From positions 1-5,004 of the forward strand of contig JAJHRM010000194.1 of NCBI GenBank assembly GCA_020832965.1: 5,004 nt of DNA. Reading direction: 5' to 3'. The stretch's first letter is position 1; the number at the start of each line of letters is the position of its first letter. The stretch is from Thermofilum sp. GTDB taxonomy: Archaea; Thermoproteota; Thermoprotei; Thermofilales; Thermofilaceae. The notes beneath the pieces are model-generated. The model had not been told where the DNA came from, did no database searches, and saw only the letters and a list, made by a program, of their open reading frames with translations. The position numbers and the translations under genes are program-made. Shown one piece after another: positions 1 through 5,004 of the stretch.

Positions 1-2
1 TG

Positions 3-992
3 CAAACCCTCTCCCGGCTGAGCCACGCGGCGAGCGGGAGCGAGACCCTGGGCTGCGCTGTAGCCTACACCTTCGCCGCCCTCTACGCCGTATTCGCGCC
101 CCGCGAAGCCCCCGACTACCTCCTCGCCGAAGCGAAGAAGCTGAAAGCCGCTTTCGCAGGCCGGCGGCTCGCTCTCTACCTGTTTCTCGCTTTCGCGGCG
201 ATCGCGCTCTACACGTTCATCGCGCTGGCCGCCCTCGCGCTGTCGCTTTCCACCCAAGGTCTCCTGCTAGGGCTCCTCTCCCCGCTCTTCTTCATACAAG
301 CCTTTAAATCGTTTGGAACGCTGGCGCGCGACTTAGACAAGTTCGTCCGCAACCTCCACACGGCAACGAACCTCGCCCACGCTGCAATCTTCGCAAACAT
401 CCTAATCGTCCTCCCCCTTTCCCTCTTCGCGACCCCTCAGAGCGTTAGCCTCGGTTTCGCCTTCTTCGCCACGGTCAACACTCTACCCTACATCGCGCTA
501 GCGAAGATCCCCAGCCGGATGCAAAGCTACAAGGCGATCGAGAAGGAGCTGGACTGGTTCATCTGGCGCGAGCCGGGCTGGTCGCCGCGAGCGGTAACCC
601 CGCAAGCACGCGCGCCGCTCGAGAAGGCCGCCGCCCGCGCGGAGGCCGAAAGCGCTGAGCGCGCCCGCCCAGCCCCGAGCCCAGCTCCCGAGAGAGCGGA
701 GGAAGGCGCGCCCCAGGAGAGGGCGGAGCCGTACCTCTACGAGGCGAGGGTGTACCTCAACAACCAGGTCCTGATCCCGGCCAAGGTGGTGAGGGCCCTC
801 CGCCTGCGGAGGGCGCGGGTGGCGTGCATCACGCTCGAGTACAACGGCGTGGAGATCGTCTTCAACGCCGCGCTCCTGAAGACGCGACGCACGGACGCGC
901 GCCTGTTCACGATTCCGATAAGCATCAGGGAAAAGTACGGGATAGCTCCCGGTGCGCGGGTAAAAGTGAAGAAGATCGAGGTCGTCGGCTAG
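3..992 (+). CDS. Multi-pass membrane protein with C-terminal double AbrB/SpoVT-like domain (5' partial)
   Basis: The frame is open from position 3 with no stop until TAG at 990-992, so the start lies outside the window; 329 residues are visible. An ATG at 519 is in frame but internal, because coding continues upstream of it. The first ~170 residues are hydrophobic, with likely membrane segments near 16-33, 55-82, 84-101, 124-143 and 147-167 and basic or acidic loops between them. A charged, Ala/Pro/Glu/Arg-rich linker spans about 193-242. The tail contains two beta-hairpin repeats: one with NQVLIPAKVVRALRL (253-267), the other with FTIPISIREKYGIAPGARV (302-320). Both match the AbrB/MazE swapped-hairpin pattern of beta strand, I-P, short helix, then a G/R turn. 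I do not recognise the membrane part. Two half-domains in one chain could form a complete AbrB-like fold without dimerising. Its role, possibly membrane-tethered DNA binding or protein interaction, is inference. Codon use is strongly GC-rich, unlike the operon at 1436-4550. Confidence 0.85.
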   Translation, partial: QTLSRLSHAASGSETLGCAVAYTFAALYAVFAPREAPDYLLAEAKKLKAAFAGRRLALYLFLAFAAIALYTFIALAALALSLSTQGLLLGLLSPLFFIQAFKSFGTLARDLDKFVRNLHTATNLAHAAIFANILIVLPLSLFATPQSVSLGFAFFATVNTLPYIALAKIPSRMQSYKAIEKELDWFIWREPGWSPRAVTPQARAPLEKAAARAEAESAERARPAPSPAPERAEEGAPQERAEPYLYEARVYLNNQVLIPAKVVRALRLRRARVACITLEYNGVEIVFNAALLKTRRTDARLFTIPISIREKYGIAPGARVKVKKIEVVG

Positions 993-996
993 CGGA

Positions 997-1025
997 GCGC
1001 AGGCAGCAACCCATGCTGCAAGCGC
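997..1025. repeat. Inverted repeat between convergent genes, possible bidirectional terminator hairpin
   Basis: GCAGCA at 1003-1008 and TGCTGC at 1014-1019 form a perfect 6-bp stem around a 5-base loop. It is extended by GCGC at 997-1000 and 1022-1025 across a 2x2 mismatch. The repeat fills almost the whole 33-bp gap between the TAG of the rightward membrane-protein gene and the TAG of the leftward beta-CASP fragment, so both transcripts would end in it. There is no T-run on either side, which is atypical for archaeal intrinsic termination, so a terminator role is only plausible. Confidence 0.35.
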
Positions 1026-1433
1026 CTAGCCGCGGAGCCTGCGGAAGAGCTCGATCACGAGCGCGGGGTCCTCGGTGTGGACGGGCACGAGCTCCCTCGG
1101 CTTCGCGAGCTGGATCAGCTTGGCGAGCTCGTGGGGATAGTAGTGGCCCGAGATCCTCAGCCTGTACGGTTGGAGGCCGAGCCTCCGCAGCCAACCCAGC
1201 GCCACCGCCTCCTCCACGCCCTCCTCCCCCTCGTGCTCGGAGAGCGTGAGCAGCGCCAGCCCGCCCCCCAGCTCCACCTCCCGCGCAGCGCCCCTCGCGA
1301 ACTCCACCAGCTCGTAGAGGTCCGCGACAACCGCGCAGCCGCTCGGGTCCCTCAAGTCCTCGTAGCCCACTAGCTCGAGGCACAGGCCCCCTCGGCAACT
1401 TTTCGTGAGAAGCTGAGCGAACAGTGCTTGCAC
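1026..1433 (-). pseudogene. Truncated MBL-fold/beta-CASP ribonuclease-like gene, C-terminal part only
   Basis: The reading frame gives about 135 codons from a GTG at 1433. Residues 94-121 carry the beta-CASP C-terminal signature: ISGHYYPHELAKLI followed by KPRELVPVHTEDP. His97 and His119 fit beta-CASP motifs B and C, and the preceding WLRRLGLQPYRLR matches the strand leading into motif B. These proteins (RNase J/CPSF-like nucleases) normally run to about 400 residues or more, with an N-terminal HxHxDH metallo-beta-lactamase domain. That domain is absent here: the frame meets a stop at 1461-1463, inside the end of ago, and nothing like it appears further right. Only 2 bp separate the ago stop from the GTG, and no convincing ribosome-binding site precedes it. 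Residues 1-15 may be junction sequence rather than original gene. I read this as a gene cut by insertion or deletion when the operon arrived. An expressed standalone domain remains possible. Base composition is that of the GC-rich host. Confidence 0.75.
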
Positions 1434-1435
1434 AA

Positions 1436-3676
1436 TTAGAGCTTCTCTAGCACGTTGCGCTTAAGCTCAATCGTCGGCACCCACCTTACAATTTTGGAGA
1501 CCTTTCGGGATAGCCTGTGAGCTTCATGCAGTGGCTGCGGCAAGGATGGAAGATGCTTCGGCGACTCCACGAACACCATGGTGGAGCTTTGAACGTAATT
1601 TAACAATTTGTGGAGCTGATCTCTATCTAAGCATTTGTCCTCGGGCGCGTATATCCTCAGGGAGCACGTAACAGGCGTAAGGTCATCTCGCTCCACGATG
1701 TTTGTCACACCCACGCAGAAGTACTCGTTAAATGATCCAACTTTCGCGGCACTATGCCAAATGAACACTCCCCTCTCAGGTAACCTTACAGCATTGCTAT
1801 CCGCTTTTACGAGACGAGGCACCCCTTGCTTGGAGACGGCGACTATGATTACATCGTCAAACAACTCTCTCGCTTTTTCGAGTATCTCGTGCGGAACCAA
1901 AGCCCTGTTCACATATATCAACGCTTTGCTGTACTCGTCAGCGAGAGCCCTGAAAGCATTACTTATGACCTCTTCCTCGTTTTCACCGTAGATGAGGTCC
2001 AAGTACCGCATCTCTGAGCACGTAGGATCGGTGATCACGGGGGCTACGCCGAGCTTCGCATACCCTCTAAACATCATTACTGTTGCGTCCAGCGCAGCAA
2101 CTGCGTGGTCCCTTAGGAAATCGGGGTATTCAGCTATCAAAGCTAACCTGAAGCCCAGTTTGTACTCGATGTGCCTAGCGATCGGAAGAGCTCTGTACTG
2201 AAGACTCGTACGCGAGCTTAAATCGAGACTCTGAGGCACAAGCCCAGACTTAGCTGCGTAGCATTCGAAGAAGGCATACTCCTTCTCGCTGATAATGGGT
2301 GCTATAGCTACAGTGTAACCCTCGTTTTTCAATGAGGCGACTAACTCTTTAACAGTACCTTCGCTGTCGAGGTTTTTAGCAGAACACTCTACATCGTATA
2401 CCCCAACGTGTACACCAATTTCACTAGATAAGCGGTTTTTCAAAGATCTTTTGAACTGTCCAAATTGACTTTCTGCTTGAATACCTAGCTTATTGTTTTC
2501 CACAAATCTTCTTCTTATAACTGCTATTTTAATCTCTTTAATAGTTGGAAACTGTTCAATTGGCTTGTAATTACTATTCGGATTAAAAATTTCGGTTATT
2601 TTGTATTCTGGTTTTTCTTCAAAATTAACCTTTTTCACTTTAAGCGCAGTTTTAGCAACAATAACTTTTTCACTTTCAGATGAAACAAGCAGTGGCTTTT
2701 CTTCTATTTCTATTTCAAGATTTTCATATTCTATCTTTCCTGAAATTTTTTCAACGAAACTCTTTGACTCGTAGAATCTATTTCGCGGTGGTAGCGTAAA
2801 TTTCAGCTTTACCTCTTGGTTGAGCGCGGCGGCTACAGATTTAATTGTGTCGAGAGATGCTACGGGGTACAGTACCTCATCTGGAAGGTATGTGACATCT
2901 CCGACTAGTAAGTTATTAGCTTTTAACATGTAAATTAAGGTATAGCTTCGCGGGTATGGTTGAACTTCGTACAATTTTGCTTCGTCCCAATTCACGGACA
3001 TAGGATCTAACCCTAAAAACTCCAACACTTTTCTAGCTAAAATCTCGCGAGATCTATCACGGGGCACACGCTGTCTAAGCACGAAAGATCTACCACCTAT
3101 TTCTATCACCTTTACCCATCTTACGAAGTTTAAAATTTTGGGCCTTCGTTCAGCGATCTCCTTCAGGTTCGCTCTAAGGTCTGGTTCCAGCTTATACGTT
3201 TTGTCCACAGCTAAGTATAAGTCACCCCAGTAATCGATTAATCGCGTTTTATAAGCATCGTACTTTACAAATAGATCAGCAATTAGTGTTTCCCTCTTTG
3301 AAATGTCGACCAACTTTCCAGATATTGTCCTAAAAGTTGCGTTCCTTTTAAGCAGCTCGATTCGAATAGCGTCATGCACGATCTTTGCTAGCAGGTCGCG
3401 GTCAATGCTGCAAGTCTCGGGCTCGATGCTTACGCCGATATTATTCAGAACTTCTAAGCACTCGTCTCCTCCCACAAAGCATAGACTCAATTCGTCTCCT
3501 TTCCTAACGATTGCGGATGGACAGCCAACTTGCCTCAAACGGGATTTAAGAAAGCCCACTTCCCTATTAGACGCACCGTAAAGGGGTATGCTCAGCAGCT
3601 TGCTGGGCTGCCGCTTTACTGTGACCCTGAACGCCGTTTCAACGTATCCTGATAAGGGCTGACCTTTTTCACTCAC
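1436..3676 (-). CDS. ago: Long prokaryotic Argonaute (N-L1-PAZ-L2-MID-PIWI), predicted slicer-inactive
   Basis: Residue numbers count from the upstream in-frame TTG at 3682 (748 aa). I favour the GTG at 3676 (746 aa), because a perfect GAGGTGA ribosome-binding site (3683-3689) touches the TTG but sits 6 bases before the GTG. Argonautes use a small nucleic-acid guide to bind complementary targets. The layout is N/L1 at ~15-175 (WGDLYLAVDKTYKLEPDL resembles the L1/PAZ entry of Thermus Argonaute), PAZ to ~275 (TYLPDEVLYPV), a Lys/Glu-rich L2 at ~300-385, MID at ~385-520 and PIWI at ~525-748. In PIWI, ALDAT (D532), EEVI (E571), YVNRALVPHE (N592) and LPQPLHEAHRL (H722) align with the DEDX tetrad; the third Asp, normally in RDG, is Asn. 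In MID, Gln484 and Lys508 remain but the usual first Lys is Glu or Cys. Length is normal for long pAgos. It overlaps the preceding gene by 8 bp, implying translational coupling. The family call is secure; inactivity is inferred from the residues. Confidence 0.93.
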   Translation of the reverse strand: MSEKGQPLSGYVETAFRVTVKRQPSKLLSIPLYGASNREVGFLKSRLRQVGCPSAIVRKGDELSLCFVGGDECLEVLNNIGVSIEPETCSIDRDLLAKIVHDAIRIELLKRNATFRTISGKLVDISKRETLIADLFVKYDAYKTRLIDYWGDLYLAVDKTYKLEPDLRANLKEIAERRPKILNFVRWVKVIEIGGRSFVLRQRVPRDRSREILARKVLEFLGLDPMSVNWDEAKLYEVQPYPRSYTLIYMLKANNLLVGDVTYLPDEVLYPVASLDTIKSVAAALNQEVKLKFTLPPRNRFYESKSFVEKISGKIEYENLEIEIEEKPLLVSSESEKVIVAKTALKVKKVNFEEKPEYKITEIFNPNSNYKPIEQFPTIKEIKIAVIRRRFVENNKLGIQAESQFGQFKRSLKNRLSSEIGVHVGVYDVECSAKNLDSEGTVKELVASLKNEGYTVAIAPIISEKEYAFFECYAAKSGLVPQSLDLSSRTSLQYRALPIARHIEYKLGFRLALIAEYPDFLRDHAVAALDATVMMFRGYAKLGVAPVITDPTCSEMRYLDLIYGENEEEVISNAFRALADEYSKALIYVNRALVPHEILEKARELFDDVIIVAVSKQGVPRLVKADSNAVRLPERGVFIWHSAAKVGSFNEYFCVGVTNIVERDDLTPVTCSLRIYAPEDKCLDRDQLHKLLNYVQSSTMVFVESPKHLPSLPQPLHEAHRLSRKVSKIVRWVPTIELKRNVLEKL

Positions 3677-3689
3677 TTTCAATCACCTC
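3669..3689 (-). promoter_or_regulatory. Translational-coupling junction and ribosome-binding site of ago
   Basis: On the minus strand GAGGTGA (3683-3689) is a perfect anti-Shine-Dalgarno match, followed by TTGAAA and then GTGAGTGA. The GTG at 3676-3674 would start ago, and the TGA at 3671-3669 ends the upstream gene in another frame, giving an 8-bp overlap. The ribosome-binding site lies inside the upstream coding sequence, so terminating ribosomes could restart on ago. This keeps the two products at linked levels, as expected for subunits of one complex. It also decides the ago start in favour of GTG over the TTG at 3682. Confidence 0.7.
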
Positions 3690-4550
3690 GAAGTATACGT
3701 TTTTTAGATCATCATAGGTTAGAAAACCTTCAATAGCTCGTCCGTTCACTCCTTTAGCAGAAAGAATAGCATGGAAAAAGCCGTTAGGCAGGTGCCTCAG
3801 CTTGAGGAGCCTACTACTCTGCCAATCGCTCAAATATCCGCGCGTTGCTAAGAGCTCTACGTCACGCTCGCTGAGAGCACCGAGAGAGGAGAACCAAGCG
3901 TAGCCTGGGTCTGGCGAGATTACCTGTCCAAGCTTTGAAAGCATGTTAGAGACCTCGCACGCTAGCTCCGACCCTTGTTCTAACAGCTCGTCGATGATGC
4001 CGCTCGACTTTAATCTTGCCACAAATTTCCATGACTTAGATATCGTCTCCTTACCGGTTTTGGTATATATTTTAAGGTCTTTATTCGGAAATTTCTGTTT
4101 TAGTTCTTGGGCGAGCTGCGTGTCCAGAATCTCCCTATCTATCATATCATTTTCCAAAACAACGATCTCGGAAACGACAGCAACGACTGGGACTTGCTGG
4201 TACATCCTTATCACGCAGTTCTCAATGCTTGAGTTCCCAATCTTCACCATGAGTTCATCCTTAGTCGGGTAAAATAGCGCGTAAGAGCAGATGACATCTC
4301 CTCTCTTGCCAGGCTGTCGCGAATAAAAGTCGCCCCGCCTCTTTTGCACGCTTGTCGCGGCCATCTTTCGAATCGTTACATAATTAACAAGCGGCACTCC
4401 GTCGATCTCTGGGATTATAGCGAACGCTCTTTCCCCGCCAGCGATAAATTCTAAAGAGATTCTATTGTAAGAGATCCTACCTTTGAAGCTGCACTGCTTG
4501 TTCAACGCGCTCGGGTGAGGATTGCGCTTTGTATGTAGACCAACCTCCAT
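3669..4550 (-). CDS. Unrecognised Argonaute-associated protein, first gene of the ago operon
   Basis: I do not recognise the family. I chose the ATG at 4550 (293 aa) because GAGG at 4557-4560 lies 6 bases upstream of it; the in-frame TTG at 4556 directly abuts the GAGG and would add two residues. Residues ~20-135 look beta-rich: alternating strands such as RISYNRISLEFIA, RAFAIIPEI, DVICSYALFY, ELMVKIG and VPVVAVVSEIVVLE, with a basic stretch VQKRRGDFYSRQPGKR at 68-83. Residues ~136-260 look mainly helical, and the end (270-293) is mixed and acidic. I see no signal peptide, convincing membrane span, Walker A, TIR or SIR2 motif, or clear PD-(D/E)XK core. It is promoter-proximal and overlaps ago, so the two proteins are probably made together. 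Possible roles, all inference: an extra N/PAZ-like subunit, as reported for some archaeal Argonautes with a separately encoded N-terminal partner; an effector of a new fold; or a guide-loading factor. Unlike its flanks, its composition is fairly AT-rich. Confidence 0.88.
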   Translation of the reverse strand: MEVGLHTKRNPHPSALNKQCSFKGRISYNRISLEFIAGGERAFAIIPEIDGVPLVNYVTIRKMAATSVQKRRGDFYSRQPGKRGDVICSYALFYPTKDELMVKIGNSSIENCVIRMYQQVPVVAVVSEIVVLENDMIDREILDTQLAQELKQKFPNKDLKIYTKTGKETISKSWKFVARLKSSGIIDELLEQGSELACEVSNMLSKLGQVISPDPGYAWFSSLGALSERDVELLATRGYLSDWQSSRLLKLRHLPNGFFHAILSAKGVNGRAIEGFLTYDDLKNVYFEVIESE

Positions 4551-4556
4551 ACTCAA

Positions 4557-4560
4557 CCTC
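4557..4560 (-). promoter_or_regulatory. Ribosome-binding site deciding the first operon start
   Basis: GAGG on the minus strand is followed by TTGAGT and then ATG at 4550-4548. The 6-base spacing suits the ATG; the TTG at 4556 immediately follows GAGG and is too close to be served by it. A leader of roughly 30-40 nt from the predicted promoter would leave room for this site. Confidence 0.6.
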
Positions 4561-4607
4561 GCTTTAGCGAAGGGGGGATATAGTTTACGCAGATAGTAGC
4601 CCGAAAG

Positions 4608-4620
4608 TATTTAAATTTCC
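4608..4620 (-). promoter_or_regulatory. Archaeal promoter (BRE + TATA box) of the ago operon
   Basis: Reading the minus strand, GGAAA (BRE-like, 4616-4620) is followed by TTTAAATA (4615-4608). This is a good match to the archaeal TATA box with its purine-rich upstream element. Transcription would be expected to begin about 20-25 bases downstream, near 4583-4588, giving a leader of about 35 nt before the ATG at 4550. No comparable TATA box is seen between the two operon genes, whose reading frames overlap, so this promoter probably drives both. Transcripts could also read through into the beta-CASP fragment 2 bp past ago. Confidence 0.7.
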
Positions 4621-4630
4621 GATATTTTAC

Positions 4631-4661
4631 GGTATTACTTGGAACATACGTGGGTATTACT
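4631..4661. repeat. Pair of 9-bp direct repeats upstream of the ago promoter (candidate operator)
   Basis: GGTATTACT occurs at 4631-4639 and again at 4653-4661. The copies start 22 bp apart, about two helical turns, so both would face the same side of the DNA. Relative to the predicted transcription start the copies lie roughly 45-55 and 68-77 bases upstream, beyond the BRE/TATA box. That position suits an activator or a cooperatively binding regulator. No regulator gene is visible in the window. The repeats are exact, but the regulatory role is inference. Confidence 0.4.
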
Positions 4662-4736
4662 GAAGTTAAGCTGCGGATTGTTTTTTAAGAGCTCGTTGGA
4701 TGCTGCGCGCGCTAATCACAGCACTTTGCTTGTAAC

Positions 4737-4755
4737 CACTAGCTTCTTTCTAGTG
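4737..4755 (-). repeat. Short perfect hairpin across the stop codon of the right-hand gene
   Basis: CACTAG (4737-4742) and CTAGTG (4750-4755) form a 6-bp stem with a 7-base loop. On the minus strand it covers the last codons and TAG of the right-hand gene. It could help end or stabilise that transcript before the ago promoter, but there is no T-run after it on the minus strand, so a terminator function is uncertain. Confidence 0.3.
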
Positions 4756-5004
4756 CACGCAACGCACTTTTCAAGTGCTCGCGCGCTGTAGTGAGCGCTG
4801 GCAGGCCGTTCTGCGGGTCGTCTTCAGCGTACGCTTCGACGAGCTCGAGGAGGGCCTTGCACGTCTCTTTCACAGCACGGAGGATGTCGGCCTGCGGGGG
4901 CTCCTGCAGCACCAGAACACCGTCCTTGAGCACCAAGCGGTCCGCGCTCACCATAAAGCTGAGGCCGTCGCTCCCCTTCACGACCACCTTCTTCGCGGTG
5001 AGGT
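4739..5004 (-). CDS. Small unrecognised protein (5' partial)
   Basis: The frame ends with TAG at 4741-4739 and stays open to the window edge. A GTG at 4987 gives 82 residues, but in-frame codons continue upstream through LTAKK, so the true start may lie outside; at least 87 residues are visible. The N-terminal part alternates as short beta strands (AKKVVVKGSDGLSFMVS, then DRLVLKDGVLVLQE). The rest is two probable amphipathic helices, roughly residues 33-53 and 64-81 counted from the GTG, joined by an acidic DDPQNGLP loop. No signal peptide, membrane span or catalytic motif is seen. The two-part shape suggests a small binding or structural protein, but I do not recognise a family. GC-rich codon use matches the left flank rather than the ago operon, so it is probably an original host gene bordering the insertion. 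Confidence 0.6.
   Translation of the reverse strand, partial: LTAKKVVVKGSDGLSFMVSADRLVLKDGVLVLQEPPQADILRAVKETCKALLELVEAYAEDDPQNGLPALTTAREHLKSALRALERS

Noticed and set aside
519..992. ATG at 519 as the start of a standalone 157-aa AbrB-like protein
   Set aside because: The same frame is open all the way to position 3 and encodes clear hydrophobic membrane segments, so 519 is an internal Met.
824..1398. Long overlapping frames on both strands in the GC-rich region (824-1249 +, 1077-1373 +, 925-1398 -)
   Set aside because: Their products are low-complexity Arg/Pro/Gly/Ala strings with no recognisable motif, and they are antisense or out of frame to the membrane-protein and beta-CASP frames, which carry family signatures.
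1635..2201. Plus-strand frames opposite ago (1635-1991, 1826-2017, 1992-2201)
   Set aside because: They lie antisense to the conserved PIWI and MID coding sequence and are rich in Ser/Thr/Leu, typical of shadow frames.
3303..4272. Plus-strand frames opposite the ago N-terminus and the partner gene (3303-3581, 3943-4272)
   Set aside because: They are Ser-rich shadow frames without any upstream promoter or ribosome-binding site that I could see.
3669..4550. Partner gene as a membrane effector, TIR, SIR2 or Walker-type ATPase
   Set aside because: The hydrophobic VPVVAVVSEIVVLE stretch is too short and too charged at its end for a membrane span. TGKETISKS does not fit GxxxxGK[ST], and no SIR2 or TIR signature is visible.
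4681..4686. T6 run as a terminator
   Set aside because: It is on the plus strand, where no gene precedes it; on the transcribed minus strand it reads A6.
1..5004. CRISPR array, tRNA gene, insertion-sequence terminal repeats or transposase
   Set aside because: No regularly spaced repeats, no cloverleaf-like sequence and no transposase motifs were seen on either strand.

Overview
The window looks like chromosomal DNA of a GC-rich archaeon, most likely a thermophilic Thermoproteota (Crenarchaeota) member. The support is a TTTAAATA TATA box with a purine-rich BRE, GAGG/GAGGTGA ribosome-binding sites, frequent GTG/TTG starts, and flanking genes rich in Ala, Arg, Leu and Glu. No ribosomal or other taxonomic marker is present, so the placement is inference.

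Layout, left to right. (1) Positions 3-992 (+) hold the 3' end of a gene for a multi-spanning membrane protein with a cytosolic tail ending in a double AbrB/SpoVT-like domain. (2) A 33-bp convergent gap with an inverted repeat follows. (3) Positions 1026-1433 (-) encode only the C-terminal beta-CASP part of a metallo-beta-lactamase-fold RNase-like protein, so this is a truncated gene. (4) Positions 1436-4550 (-) hold a two-gene operon: an unrecognised ~293-aa protein, then an overlapping ~746-aa long prokaryotic Argonaute. (5) Positions 4557-4738 are the operon's promoter region, with a TATA box and a pair of 9-bp direct repeats 22 bp apart. (6) Positions 4739-5004 (-) hold the 3' part of a small unrecognised gene.

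The central operon is the point of interest. The Argonaute has the full N-L1-PAZ-L2-MID-PIWI layout. The PIWI tetrad reads Asp532, Glu571, Asn592, His722 where a slicer has Asp-Glu-Asp-(Asp/His), so it is predicted not to cleave targets. The MID 5'-phosphate pocket also looks altered. Long pAgos that cannot slice are usually encoded beside an effector or partner protein. Here the only candidate is the unrecognised first gene, which is translationally coupled to ago and shows no obvious TM, TIR, SIR2 or nuclease motif. I infer a guide-directed defence module in which Argonaute recognises nucleic acid and the partner completes the complex or acts as effector.

The operon is richer in A+T than its flanks: hand counts give 14/60 G+C at 2581-2640 against 45/60 at 1261-1320. 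It also directly abuts a decapitated host gene. Both facts fit horizontal acquisition of a defence island.
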